Assembly: GCA_017962545.1 (NCBI GenBank)
Contig: JAGCVD010000009.1
Location: 1 to 64,000 of the forward strand
Source: Bacteroidales bacterium
GTDB lineage: Bacteria; Bacteroidota; Bacteroidia; Bacteroidales; P3
Reading direction: 5' to 3'
DNA: 64,000 bases
The position numbers and the translations under genes were made by a program. The notes under the pieces were generated by a model. That model did no database searches and was not told the origin of the DNA. It saw only the letters and a list, made by a program, of their open reading frames with translations. This document shows positions 51,683 through 60,184 of this stretch, one piece after another. Position 1 is the first letter of the stretch; the number at the start of each line of letters is the position of its first letter.

Positions 51683-52834
51683 ATGAGGAAGATTCAGTCA
51701 GTGCTCGCCATTCTCCTGTTCTCTTTTGCCGCATGGGGACAGGACTCTGCCGATACTTACATTCCCTCGTTTTTTCCGCCCGACTATCAGCAGATTCAAA
51801 AAGACTGCAGCGGCAAACAAGGAGCCCGTTTCTATTCCAAGTTGGCCCAACGTTTTGAAAATATGGATACCACCCTCGATATTAAGGACCTCCACACCTT
51901 CTATTACGGACAGGCCTATCTCGACGGCTATTTCCCATACGGAGATCCTGGTGGGTTCGACCAGATTCGCGATATCCTCAATAAAGAGGAGGAGCCTACA
52001 ATTCAGGACTCACGCACCATCGTTAAGTTGGCCAATGCCGCTATCGCCCGTTGCCCTGCGGAACCACGTGCTTATTATTATAAGTTCATTGGGCAAAGTA
52101 TCGCCTGCGAACACTTCGGTGGCGACACCAACGAATTGGAGAAAACAAGGGCTCAATTTCAGGTTTTGTTCCAGACCATTATGAGCACCGGTAACGGCCT
52201 GAGTCCGGAACTGGCCATACACGTAGTCAGTACCTCCCATGAGTATATGGTGATGAATATGTATGGCTTTCACCCCAACATGCAGGCATTGATGAACATT
52301 GACGGGCACAGCTACGATATGTTTACGGTTGAACCCAACGAATACGATGTCGATACCCTCTATTTCAATATCGATTGTATCGTGGGCTCATGGGACAAAT
52401 TGTTCCCCAAAATAAAAGAGAAAGAGGAAGGTCCTGTGACTTCCATCGATTTAAAGCTGGGGACTAAATTCGTGTTGGAAATGAAGAAAGCCAAACGGAA
52501 GAACAGCAAGTTTATGCTTGTGAAGGAAGAACAAATCGGCGACACGCTTGTAGCTAAACTTGACAGCCTGTTCCTTGAGTCTGTTCCCGAGAACCAGATT
52601 GTGGGTTACTTCTGTCCCATGCGCCTGTATGAGGGAGATGAAAGTGTGTTCAATTGTCTTGTATTCCGCAGCAATTGTGACAAAGGGTTGTATTACGACA
52701 CCTTTATCTCGCGGGATGGAAAACAATTCAATGCCACCTCGAACGTTGGTATGCCGCGAGGGACGATGATGAATGAGATGTGGCACGACGATGCCCAATA
52801 CCTCCGGATAAGCAATCTCCGAACCAAGGAGTGA
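51683..52834 (+). CDS. DUF4919-like secreted protein
   Basis: A 383-residue exported protein, signal FSFAAWGQ. The block FYSKLAQRFENMDTTLDIKDLHTFYYGQAYLDGYFPYG (about 50-87) and the TPR-like helices after it are typical of DUF4919 proteins in Bacteroidota. The C-terminal half is a beta-rich domain with charged strands. No catalytic site is visible. It follows the PspC gene by 5 bases and is ended by a strong bidirectional terminator. GC is a little lower than that of its neighbours. Confidence 0.78.
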   Translation: MRKIQSVLAILLFSFAAWGQDSADTYIPSFFPPDYQQIQKDCSGKQGARFYSKLAQRFENMDTTLDIKDLHTFYYGQAYLDGYFPYGDPGGFDQIRDILNKEEEPTIQDSRTIVKLANAAIARCPAEPRAYYYKFIGQSIACEHFGGDTNELEKTRAQFQVLFQTIMSTGNGLSPELAIHVVSTSHEYMVMNMYGFHPNMQALMNIDGHSYDMFTVEPNEYDVDTLYFNIDCIVGSWDKLFPKIKEKEEGPVTSIDLKLGTKFVLEMKKAKRKNSKFMLVKEEQIGDTLVAKLDSLFLESVPENQIVGYFCPMRLYEGDESVFNCLVFRSNCDKGLYYDTFISRDGKQFNATSNVGMPRGTMMNEMWHDDAQYLRISNLRTKE

Positions 52835-52844
52835 CAGATAATAA

Positions 52845-52878
52845 AGAGGCCCGCCGAAAGGCGGGCCTCTTCTTGTAT
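52845..52878. terminator. Bidirectional terminator
   Basis: AGAGGCCCGCC (52845-52855), GAAA loop, GGCGGGCCTCT (52860-52870), then TCTTGTATT. It has perfect 11-bp arms, between the convergent DUF4919-like gene and glmM. Confidence 0.9.
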
Positions 52879-52887
52879 TAAGTAGCC

Positions 52888-54303
52888 TTATATCTGCTCC
52901 ATCACTTGTTGCGCCAGCTCGTTGGCACGGGCTTCGGTGGCGGCTTCGCTGTAGATGCGGATGATGGGCTCGGTGTTGCTCTTGCGGAGGTGCACCCAGC
53001 CGTCGGCGAAGTCAATCTTCACGCCGTCGATGGTCGTCACCTTCTCCACGCCGGCCATGCCGTTGTACAGTTTGGCGACCTTGGCCAGCAGGGCGTCGAC
53101 ATCCATGTCGGGCGTCAAGTCCTTGCGGTTCTTGCTGATGATATATTCGGGATAGGTCTTCCTTAAACCGCTTACGGTTAGTTTTTCATTTTTCATTTTT
53201 GCTTTTTCCATTTCCTTGGCCAGTAGCGTGAGGAAGAGTGCCACACCCACCAGGGCGTCGCGTCCGTAGTGCAGGGCGGGATAGATGACGCCGCCGTTGC
53301 CCTCGCCGCCGATGACGGCGCCGGTCTCGCGCATCAAAGTCGTCACATTCACCTCGCCCACGGCGGCGGCGTTGTACTCGCAGCCGGCGTAGCGGCGTGT
53401 GACGTCGCGTAGCGCCCTCGAAGAGGAGAGGTTGCTGACGGTGTTGCCAGGCGTGTGCTGCAGCACATAGTCGGCCACGCTGACCAGCGTATACTCTTCA
53501 CCGAACATCTCGCCGGTTTCGCACACCAGCGCCAGGCGGTCGACATCGGGGTCGACGACGACGCCGAGGTCGCAATGGCTTTCACGCACGCAGTCGCTAA
53601 TCTGCGTCAGGTTCTGGGGGATGGGGTCGGGATTGTGGGCGAAATGGCCCGTGGGTTCGCAGTTGAGTTCAACGACCTCCTTTACACCCAGGGCGCGCAG
53701 CAGGCGCGGGATGGCGAGGCCGCCGGTAGAGTTGACGGCGTCTACGGCTACCTTGAAGTTGGCTTTCTTGATGGCCTCCACATCCACCAGCTCCAGACCC
53801 AGCACGCGCTCGATATGGCGGTCGATCCAGTCCTCCTCGACGGTCACCTGACCCAAGTTGTCAACGTCGGCATAATTGATATCGGTACTCTCCGCCAGAC
53901 GCAGCACCTCCTTGCCTTCGGCGTCGGAGATGAACTCGCCCTTGTTGTTGAGCAGCTTGAGGGCGTTCCAGTGTTTGGGGTTGTGTGAAGCGGTGATGAT
54001 GATGCCGCCGTCGCAGTGGCTGTCGATGACGGTCATCTCGGTGGTGGGGGTGGTGCTGAGACCTGTCTCCAGCACGTCGACACCCATGCCTTGCAGCGTG
54101 CCGACCACGAGGCGGTCGACCATGGCGCCGCTCAAACGTGCATCGCGTCCCACGGCAAGTTTCAGCCTGCGGCCAGGGTTGGCTCCTTTTAGGAAAGTTG
54201 CAAAAGCGGAAGTGAATTTGACGACGTCGAGGGGTGTGAGACCCTCGCCTGCGGGTCCGCCGATGGTGCCGCGGATGCCGGAGATGGATTTGATGAGGCT
54301 CAT
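52888..54303 (-). CDS. glmM: Phosphoglucosamine mutase GlmM
   Basis: Alpha-D-phosphohexomutase, 471 residues, making GlcN-1-P for UDP-GlcNAc synthesis. Catalytic Ser106 in TASHNPKHWN, the metal loop DPDVDRLAL, the sugar-binding GEGNGGVIYP and the C-terminal phosphate loop SNTEPIIRIY are intact. The overall form fits the Bacteroidota GlmM branch; a phosphomannomutase role is a lesser possibility. A segment MEKAKMKNEKLT (53179-53213) is encoded by an AAAAATGAAAAATGAAAA-type repeat, another in-frame insertion. Confidence 0.88.
   Translation of the reverse strand: MSLIKSISGIRGTIGGPAGEGLTPLDVVKFTSAFATFLKGANPGRRLKLAVGRDARLSGAMVDRLVVGTLQGMGVDVLETGLSTTPTTEMTVIDSHCDGGIIITASHNPKHWNALKLLNNKGEFISDAEGKEVLRLAESTDINYADVDNLGQVTVEEDWIDRHIERVLGLELVDVEAIKKANFKVAVDAVNSTGGLAIPRLLRALGVKEVVELNCEPTGHFAHNPDPIPQNLTQISDCVRESHCDLGVVVDPDVDRLALVCETGEMFGEEYTLVSVADYVLQHTPGNTVSNLSSSRALRDVTRRYAGCEYNAAAVGEVNVTTLMRETGAVIGGEGNGGVIYPALHYGRDALVGVALFLTLLAKEMEKAKMKNEKLTVSGLRKTYPEYIISKNRKDLTPDMDVDALLAKVAKLYNGMAGVEKVTTIDGVKIDFADGWVHLRKSNTEPIIRIYSEAATEARANELAQQVMEQI
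53179..53213 (-). repeat. In-frame AAAATGA-type repeat inside glmM
   Basis: TTTTTCATTTTTCATTTTTG on the plus strand is a near-exact 7-base repeat giving KAKMKNEK on the minus strand. It sits in a loop between domains of the mutase. Confidence 0.6.
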
Positions 54304-54382
54304 GGTTTTGTCAATTAGTGTTTTAATGAATCTCTAACGAATGTATGCCATATTTATTGTATTGGGAATGTATTTTATTTGC

Positions 54383-54583
54383 GCCCTCTTTTTGCCCTCT
54401 ATCCTCGCCCTGTCTTCGCTCTGTCTTTTATCTGTGAGCATAGTATTACATTGAGTAAAACTTCGAGGCTTAAGCGATGTTTAACCGAAGCTCAACCGAA
54501 ACTCAACCGAAACAAAAAGGGAGAGAATAGGGGGAGAATAGGAACGGAGCAGGAACCGGACGGGAGGGAAACAGGAACGGGAC
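54383..54583. repeat. 11-bp phased degenerate tandem repeats
   Basis: The 377-base gap between glmM and rpsP holds no gene. From 54383-54428 there are four pyrimidine-rich units beginning GCCCTCTTTTT (lengths 11, 13, 11, 11). From 54483-54515 there are three units AACCGAAGCTC, AACCGAAACTC, AACCGAAACAA. From 54518-54583 there are six 11-base purine-rich units such as AGGGAGAGAAT, AGGGGGAGAAT, AGGAACGGAGC and AGGAACCGGAC. Purine-rich strands switch between the two flanks, giving rough symmetry about 54430-54480. Confidence 0.75.
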
Positions 54584-54596
54584 GGCTGAATTTTTT

Positions 54597-54627
54597 TTTG
54601 TCAGTTTCAAAAAAGGTTGTATCTTTG
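54597..54627 (+). promoter_or_regulatory. Bacteroidota-type promoter for rpsP
   Basis: TTTG (54597-54600), 19-base spacer, TATCTTTG (54620-54627), 53 bases before rpsP. Confidence 0.78.
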
Positions 54628-54680
54628 CAGTCTGATTTTTAGTCAAAAAGTATTAATAAACAATTAAAAATTAAACAATT

Positions 54681-55232
54681 ATGCCAGCAAGAATTAGACT
54701 TCAACGTCATGGTAAGAAGAATCAACCCTTCTATCACATCGTTGTTGCGGATGGTCGTGCACCTCGCGATGGTAGATTTATCGAGAAGCTTGGCACCTAC
54801 AATCCGCTGACCAACCCTGCCACTATCGACCTCAACTTCGATCGTGCTGTCGAATGGGTCAAGAATGGCGCCCAACCCAGCGACACTGTCCGTCGCATAT
54901 TGTCGTACAAAGGCGTCCTGCTCCGTCGTCACCTCCAGATTGGTGTCGAGAAGGGTGCCATCAGCCAGGAAGTGGCCGACGGCCGTTTCAACGAGTGGCT
55001 GCAGGCCAAAGAGGCCAAGATTAACAGCAAGAAGAGCGATGTGGAGAACGAGGCTCGCAGCACCCGCAAGGCTCGTCTCGAGGCCGAGAAGAAGGCCAAC
55101 GAGACCAAGGCTGCCGCCGTCGCCGCCAAGCGTCAGGCTGCCGCTGAGGCCGCCGCTGCCGCCAAGGCTGAGGCCGAGGCTGCCGAGAACGCTGAGCCCG
55201 CTGCTGAGACTGAGGCTCCCGCCGAGGCTTAA
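54681..55232 (+). CDS. rpsP: 30S ribosomal protein S16
   Basis: Small-subunit protein S16, needed for assembly of the 5' and central domains of 16S rRNA. The S16 fold occupies residues 1 to about 85, with [38 protein letters not shown]-type blocks. A long Ala/Glu/Lys-rich tail (about 110-183) follows, predicted helical; such extensions are usual in Bacteroidota. It has its own promoter and terminator and lies before rimM, a classic order, although the terminator separates them. Confidence 0.96.
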   Translation: MPARIRLQRHGKKNQPFYHIVVADGRAPRDGRFIEKLGTYNPLTNPATIDLNFDRAVEWVKNGAQPSDTVRRILSYKGVLLRRHLQIGVEKGAISQEVADGRFNEWLQAKEAKINSKKSDVENEARSTRKARLEAEKKANETKAAAVAAKRQAAAEAAAAAKAEAEAAENAEPAAETEAPAEA

Positions 55233-55254
55233 TCAGTTAAAAATTAAATATTGA

Positions 55255-55300
55255 GAATTAAGAATCATGCTTGGCATGGTTCTTAATTCTTTTTGTTTTG
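55255..55300 (+). terminator. Rho-independent terminator after rpsP
   Basis: 16-base arms, GAATTAAGAATCATGC (55255-55270) and GCATGGTTCTTAATTC (55274-55289), with one T-G pair and a 3-base loop, then TTTTTG. The arm contains an AATTAAG heptamer like those elsewhere. Confidence 0.85.
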
Positions 55301-55340
55301 TTTGAAACAATAATAAAGGGTTGTTCCCGTTACAAACGAT

Positions 55341-55874
55341 ATGGATGTAAAGGATTGCTTTTACCTGGGTCGCGTGACCAAGCCTTGGGGCACGAAGGGG
55401 CAGATGGTGCTGTTCCTCGATGTGGACTCGACGGAGGACTATGCCGGGATGGACTCGGCTTTTGTGGAGGTCAAAGGTCAGCTGGTGCCTTACTTTTTCC
55501 ATATCGACCAGCTCAACGGCAACCGCGCCGTGGTGACCTTCGAGGATATCACTCCCGAGCAGGCGCAGAGTCTGGCGGGACACGAGCTCTACCTGCCCCT
55601 CGACCTGCTGCCCAAACTGGAGGGCAACAAGTTCTATTTCCACGAGGTGAAGGGCTTCCGAGTGGTCGACAGCGAGTATGGCGACATCGGTGTCCTGCAG
55701 CAGGTCGTGGAGTATCCGGCGCAGCCGCTCTTCCAGATTGATAAAAACGGCACGGAGGTGCTGGTCCCCGTGATTGACGAGGTTATCGACAAGGTCGACA
55801 GAGAGTTAAAAACGCTCTTCATCACAGCGCCTAAAGGGTTGATAGAGTTGTATCTGGGTGATATCAACAAATAG
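55341..55874 (+). CDS. rimM: Ribosome maturation factor RimM
   Basis: 16S rRNA maturation factor, 177 residues, binding S19 during 30S assembly. N-terminal domain block YLGRVTKPWGTKGQM and the PRC-barrel C-domain (FHEVKGFRVVDSEYGDIGVL...LVPVIDEVIDKVD) are intact. It follows rpsP after a terminator, with no exact consensus promoter found in the 108-base gap. Confidence 0.93.
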   Translation: MDVKDCFYLGRVTKPWGTKGQMVLFLDVDSTEDYAGMDSAFVEVKGQLVPYFFHIDQLNGNRAVVTFEDITPEQAQSLAGHELYLPLDLLPKLEGNKFYFHEVKGFRVVDSEYGDIGVLQQVVEYPAQPLFQIDKNGTEVLVPVIDEVIDKVDRELKTLFITAPKGLIELYLGDINK

Positions 55875-55913
55875 TGTTGAAACATTTTTCGCCTGTGTAT
55901 CAGAAATTATATC

Positions 55914-55921
55914 TACTTTTG
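55914..55921 (+). promoter_or_regulatory. TAnnTTTG element for the DksA-like gene
   Basis: TACTTTTG (55914-55921) matches the -7 consensus 22 bases before the ATG at 55944; no exact TTTG at -33. Confidence 0.5.
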
Positions 55922-55943
55922 CACCCAAGAAAGTATCCCCGTT

Positions 55944-56534
55944 ATGGAAAAGAAAGCCGTTAAGAAAGTCGCCAAGCCTGCCGCCAAGAAGCCCGCAGCC
56001 AAACCGGCCGCAAAGCCTGCAACAAAAGCAGCCGCAAAGCCCGCAGCGAAAGCTGTTGCGAAGCCTGCAACGAAAGCCGTTGCGAAGCCTGCCGCCAAGA
56101 AGCCCGTTGCGAAGCCTGCCGCCAAGGTGGTCGCCAAGCCCGCAGCGCCGGCGGTTGAGAAAAATAAATATTCTCCTGAGGAACTGCAGGAGTTCAAGGA
56201 GTTGATACTTGGCAAGATTGCCAAGGCTGAGAAGGACCTTGAGATGTTGCAGCAGGCCGTCGCCGGCAGCGAGAACGATGTCAGCGACACGGCTCCGACC
56301 TTCAAGACCCTCGAGGAGGGCAGCAACGTGCTCCTCAAGGAGGAGAACCAGAAGCTGGCCGCCCGTCAGCAGAAGTTCATCCGTGACCTGCGCGCCGCCC
56401 TCATCCGCATCGAGAACGGCACCTACGGCATCTGCCAGGCCACAGGCAAGCTCATCCCCAAGGAGCGTCTGATGATAGTGCCCCACGCCACCATGACCGT
56501 GGAGGCCAAGGAGGCCAGCAAGAGGCGTCGCTAA
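55944..56534 (+). CDS. DksA/TraR-like protein with histone H1-like N-terminus
   Basis: A 196-residue protein. Residues 1 to about 72 are Lys-Pro-Ala-rich repeats (KPAAK, KPATKA), as in histone H1 tails, expected to be disordered and DNA-binding. From about 75 on is a DksA/TraR coiled-coil domain (SPEELQEFKELILGKIAKAEKDLE), ending in GICQATGKLIPKERL and VPHATMTVEAK. Only one of the usual four zinc cysteines remains, as in other Bacteroidota DksA forms. It may contact RNA polymerase through its secondary channel while the tail binds DNA. A combined regulator-chromatin protein is an inference. Confidence 0.85.
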   Translation: MEKKAVKKVAKPAAKKPAAKPAAKPATKAAAKPAAKAVAKPATKAVAKPAAKKPVAKPAAKVVAKPAAPAVEKNKYSPEELQEFKELILGKIAKAEKDLEMLQQAVAGSENDVSDTAPTFKTLEEGSNVLLKEENQKLAARQQKFIRDLRAALIRIENGTYGICQATGKLIPKERLMIVPHATMTVEAKEASKRRR

Positions 56535-56537
56535 AGG

Positions 56538-58202
56538 CTAATCGATGCGAGGTATGGCATCCAGCAGGGTCCGCGTGTAGTCGGTCTGCGGATGCGTGAA
56601 GAGGTCGTCGGGAGTACCGCTCTCGACGACCTTTCCTTTTTGCATCACCATGATGCGGTCGGCCATGTAATGGACCACCGACAGGTCGTGGGTGATGAAG
56701 AGGTAGGTGAAGCGGTACTGTTCCTTGAGGTCGTTGAGGAGGTTGAGCACCTGGGCCTGCACGCTGACGTCGAGGGCCGAGACGCTCTCGTCGCAGACGA
56801 CCAGTTCGGGCTGCAGGATGAGGGCGCGGGCGATGCAGACACGCTGGCGCTGGCCGCCGCTGAGCTCATGGGGGTAGCGGCTGTACCAGTCGGGCTGCAG
56901 GCCGACTTGTTCCATAAGACTTATGACTTGTTCGCGGTCTCCTTTGCCATGCACTTTCTGCGGCTCGGCGATGGCGTCGCCTATTGTTATTCTCGGGTTG
57001 AGGGAAGAGTAGGGATCCTGGAAGATAATCTGCAACTTGGGGCGCAGGGCGCGCATCTCGCGGGCTGAGAGGGTGTCGAGGGTGCGGCCACGGTAGCTTA
57101 CAGAGCCCGACGAGTGGTCGATGAGGCGCAGCAGGGCGCGGCCGAGGGTCGTCTTGCCGCAGCCGCTCTCGCCCACGAGGCCGAGGGTCTCGCCCTCCAT
57201 GATGTCGAAGCTCACGCCGTCGACGCCCTTGAGCGTCTGCAACGGCTTGCCGAAGAGGCTTCGTCTGAGGGTATAGGTGACGGAGAGGTCGCGGACTGAG
57301 ATGAGTGGTTGCTGGGGTGAATGGGCGATTTGGGCAGAATGGGATTCATCTTGCCCATCAAGCCCATTAGCCCCATTAAGGAAATCTTCTACTGTCGGCA
57401 GTCTTCTGGGCCGCTCGTCCAGGGGCGGGCGGCAGGCCAGCAGGCCTTGTGTGTAGGGCTGCTGCGGGTGGTGCAGTATGTCGTCGGCGCTGCCTTGCTC
57501 GACGACGTGGCCGCGGTACATGACGAGGATGTCGTCGGCTATTTGGCTGATGACGCCGAGGTCGTGGGTGATGAAGATGACGGCGGTGCCGTGCTTGCGC
57601 TGCAACTGCTTGAGCAGGTCGAGGATGGTCTTCTGTACGGTGACGTCGAGGGCCGTGGTGGGCTCGTCGGCGATAAGTATGTCGGGATTGTTGACGAGCG
57701 CCATGGCTATCATCACGCGCTGCTTCTGTCCGCCGCTGAGCTCATGGGGGTAGCTGTCGAAGATTTTCTCCGGGCGCGGCAGCAGCACTTCTTTAAAGAG
57801 CGCGATAACGCGCTCTTTAAGGTCGAAGGTCGGAGGTCGGAGGTCGGAGTGTGCTTTCATCATTTCAAGCACTTGTGCGCCGCATTTCTGCACGGGGTTG
57901 AGGCTGGTCATGGGCTCCTGGAAGATCATGCTGATGCGGTGGCCGCGGATATTGCGGAAGCCCTCTTCGTCGAGGGCCAGCAAGTTGGTGTCGCCAAGAT
58001 TGGCGACACCTGTGACGGTGGCCTGCTTGGGCAGCAGTCCCATCAGCGCCAGGCTGCTGACGCTTTTGCCGCTGCCGCTTTCGCCCACGATGCCGAGCGT
58101 CATGCCCCGCTGCAGCGAGTAGCTGACATTCTCCACCACCGTCCGTCCGCCAAAGGCAACAGAGAGATTTTTTACCTCGAGTATGGTATTGTCTTTAGTC
58201 AC
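56538..58202 (-). CDS. Double ABC ATPase of a peptide/nickel importer (DppDF-like)
   Basis: A 554-residue protein with two complete ABC ATPase domains, Walker [11 protein letters not shown] and [11 protein letters not shown], signatures LSGGQKQRV and LSGGQRQRV, each with the oligopeptide-transporter C-terminal region ([22 protein letters not shown]). It powers import through permeases not found here. It starts with GTG (58202). Two in-frame repeat insertions lie in it: DLRPPTFD with the adjacent palindrome at 57793-57820, and a spacer between the domains at 57318-57385 ([15 protein letters not shown]). Confidence 0.9.
   Translation of the reverse strand: MTKDNTILEVKNLSVAFGGRTVVENVSYSLQRGMTLGIVGESGSGKSVSSLALMGLLPKQATVTGVANLGDTNLLALDEEGFRNIRGHRISMIFQEPMTSLNPVQKCGAQVLEMMKAHSDLRPPTFDLKERVIALFKEVLLPRPEKIFDSYPHELSGGQKQRVMIAMALVNNPDILIADEPTTALDVTVQKTILDLLKQLQRKHGTAVIFITHDLGVISQIADDILVMYRGHVVEQGSADDILHHPQQPYTQGLLACRPPLDERPRRLPTVEDFLNGANGLDGQDESHSAQIAHSPQQPLISVRDLSVTYTLRRSLFGKPLQTLKGVDGVSFDIMEGETLGLVGESGCGKTTLGRALLRLIDHSSGSVSYRGRTLDTLSAREMRALRPKLQIIFQDPYSSLNPRITIGDAIAEPQKVHGKGDREQVISLMEQVGLQPDWYSRYPHELSGGQRQRVCIARALILQPELVVCDESVSALDVSVQAQVLNLLNDLKEQYRFTYLFITHDLSVVHYMADRIMVMQKGKVVESGTPDDLFTHPQTDYTRTLLDAIPRID
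57318..57385 (-). repeat. In-frame CCCATT-type repeat between ABC domains
   Basis: GAATGGGCGATTTGGGCAG and later CCCATCAAGCCCATTAGC blocks form an imperfect hairpin in the interdomain linker. On the minus strand they encode [19 protein letters not shown]-type residues. CCCATTA-type repeats are normally intergenic in this group. Confidence 0.6.
57793..57850 (-). repeat. Perfect 12-bp palindrome and GGTCGGA repeats in coding DNA
   Basis: TTAAAGAGCGCG (57793-57804) and CGCGCTCTTTAA (57809-57820) form perfect 12-bp arms with ATAA loop, next to GGTCGAAGGTCGGAGGTCGG-type repeats (57821-57850). They encode [19 protein letters not shown] in the first ATPase domain. Confidence 0.8.
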
Positions 58203-58232
58203 ACACTAATAACGTGTGATAATCTTAAAAAT

Positions 58233-58263
58233 TTTGTCAGTTTGATTATTTTGTGTATTTTTG
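58233..58263 (+). promoter_or_regulatory. Bacteroidota-type promoter for the LRR surface protein
   Basis: TTTG (58233-58236), 19-base spacer, TATTTTTG (58256-58263). It rules out a translation start at 58261. Confidence 0.78.
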
Positions 58264-58305
58264 CAAAACCAAAATTCCGTTGTTGGTATGACAAATAATT
58301 ATTGT

Positions 58306-60036
58306 ATGCTAAAGAAGCTCTTATCAATTGTTTTTGTTTTTCTTTTTCTGGGACAAATAGTGCATGGACAAACATTCACGGTGGTAACACCGAGTAGCCA
58401 TACAGTATATTTCCAGGTTGAGAATAACGAGGCAGCGGCAACCTATTGTACATATAGTATGCCCAATTACGGGTCGACATTGACTGGCAAATTGATTATT
58501 CCAGACAGTGTGGAATACAATAATGTCAAATACCCTGTTACCTCTATAGGTTATTATGCGTTTCATCATGCTTACGGTATAGACACGGTTGTGCTCCCCA
58601 ACACAATTACAGAAATCAAACAAGAGGCTTTTTGTGCTTGCGCGGATTTGAAATCGGTAGTTATACCGAACTCTGTGACTACCCTTGGAAATCTTGCATT
58701 TGCCGCATGCCACCAGTTGTCGGATTTGACGATAGGGGAGTCGGTGGTTACTATAGGAAATCAGGCTTTTGATGCTGACACGAGTCTTGTGACAGTGACA
58801 ATTCCAAACTCTGTGGTTTCCATTGGACAGTCGGCATTCTCTCAGAACTATAGTTTGCGCACGGTTAGGTTCGGTAGTTCCTTGGCAAGTATTGGATTCG
58901 CCTGCTTTACATATTGCAATAATCTTGATTCGTTGATTTTTGTTACTGATGTTTCGCCTTCTTATTCTGGTGAGTTTTGGGGCACTCCAGACACGTTGCA
59001 CATCATTATTCCTTGCGGCTCTTATCATTCCTATTCCTATTGGTTTGGGACACGCCACATTTATACAGTGCCAATCGTTCAGTTAAATATGTCGGTCGTT
59101 TCTTCCCAGCCACAATGGGGCAGCGCCACTATTGTGAAAGATGCCGATTCGAATGAGGTTCGTTGTGATTCAAGCGTGGTCGTCAAGGCAATGTCAAATT
59201 ACGGATACCATTTCTCGCAATGGAGCAATGGGAGTACACAAGTACAGGACACCTTGTTTCTCCAGGGTGATTCATCGGTCAGTGCAATATTTGCCAAGAA
59301 TCAGTATTCGTTAACCGTGGCAAGTCTTGACCCTTCTCTGGGCAGCGTGACAGGCAGTGGTGTCTATGATTACATGGATACGGTGGTTATTACAGCAACA
59401 GCCACAGCGCCGCATTACTTCTTTGAACGTTGGAGCGACGGAAGTACAGAAAGCACCCATTCTGTCGTTATTACGGGAAACAGGGCGTTGATTGCCTACT
59501 TCGCCATTGACACTCATTCAGTAACCGTGAATGCTGACAGCATCGCACATGGCAGTGTGTCGGGTGGAGGCCGTTATACCTATGGGACGGTGGCAACAAT
59601 AACGGCTGCTCCCTACAGCGGCTACAGGTTCTCGCATTGGAGCAATGGGGCCACGTTTAATCCTTACGTCTTTGCTGTGTTGAGCGACACAACTTTGACT
59701 GCATTATTCATAGCAGAAGGGGAACCGTACCAAGACACTGTTTATATTTACGACACAGTGTATGTGCTAGTTCATGATACGATATTTATATACGACACCA
59801 TTTATGTCGGTGTTGATGATGTGGAGACCATTAGTGCCAGAATTTACACGAGCAATGGCCAAATAATAGTGGACGGCTCGGAGGGTAACATTGTGTCGGT
59901 TATTGATATGTCTGGCCGCGTGCTTGCTACCCGACGTGATGAGAATACCCCGCTGCGCTTCGATGTGCCAGCCACTGGCGCGTATTTAATCAAGATTGGC
60001 AACCATCATGCACGCAAAGTGGTAGTGATACGATAG
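58306..60036 (+). CDS. BspA-type leucine-rich repeat surface protein with type IX sorting tail
   Basis: A secreted protein of about 576 residues. Signal MLKKLLSIVFVFLFLGQIVHG; ATG 58288 would add six residues. Five or so BspA-type LRR units (about 70-235; for example LKSVVIPNSVTTLGNLAF and VTIPNSVVSIGQSAF) are followed by three InlB B-repeat-like units (about 255-475; FSQWSNGST, FERWSDGST, FSHWSNGAT), a DTVYIYDTVYV linker and a C-terminal domain ending GAYLIKIGNHHARKVVVIR, as in type IX sorting domains. It likely adheres to host or bacterial surfaces. GC is lower than neighbouring genes. A porX homologue sits elsewhere in the window. Confidence 0.82.
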   Translation: MLKKLLSIVFVFLFLGQIVHGQTFTVVTPSSHTVYFQVENNEAAATYCTYSMPNYGSTLTGKLIIPDSVEYNNVKYPVTSIGYYAFHHAYGIDTVVLPNTITEIKQEAFCACADLKSVVIPNSVTTLGNLAFAACHQLSDLTIGESVVTIGNQAFDADTSLVTVTIPNSVVSIGQSAFSQNYSLRTVRFGSSLASIGFACFTYCNNLDSLIFVTDVSPSYSGEFWGTPDTLHIIIPCGSYHSYSYWFGTRHIYTVPIVQLNMSVVSSQPQWGSATIVKDADSNEVRCDSSVVVKAMSNYGYHFSQWSNGSTQVQDTLFLQGDSSVSAIFAKNQYSLTVASLDPSLGSVTGSGVYDYMDTVVITATATAPHYFFERWSDGSTESTHSVVITGNRALIAYFAIDTHSVTVNADSIAHGSVSGGGRYTYGTVATITAAPYSGYRFSHWSNGATFNPYVFAVLSDTTLTALFIAEGEPYQDTVYIYDTVYVLVHDTIFIYDTIYVGVDDVETISARIYTSNGQIIVDGSEGNIVSVIDMSGRVLATRRDENTPLRFDVPATGAYLIKIGNHHARKVVVIR

Positions 60037-60054
60037 CTTGGAAGTGAGCTATCG
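60031..60054 (+). terminator. Possible terminator hairpin overlapping a stop codon
   Basis: CGATAGCT (60031-60038) and AGCTATCG (60047-60054) pair perfectly, and the stop TAG lies in the first arm. Only a short T tract follows. A second inverted pair, ACAAGG (60064-60069) and CCTTGT (60088-60093), lies just downstream. Confidence 0.4.
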
Positions 60055-60129
60055 GCTTTGCTGACAAGGGATTTTGAACAATAGGAGCCTTGTTGATAAA
60101 ATATTTTTCGGGTATTCGGAAAATATATG

Positions 60130-60137
60130 TATATTTG
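60130..60137 (+). promoter_or_regulatory. TAnnTTTG element for rocD
   Basis: TATATTTG (60130-60137), 48 bases before rocD. The -33 part is only TTTTCG-like. Confidence 0.55.
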
Positions 60138-60184
60138 CAGTCACTTTAGTGGAGATATAATTAACAACAAAACATATTATAACT

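Noticed and set aside
54379-54642. Reading frame of 87 codons in the glmM-rpsP gap
   Set aside because: It runs through the 11-bp repeats and ends past the rpsP promoter; no signal or family pattern.
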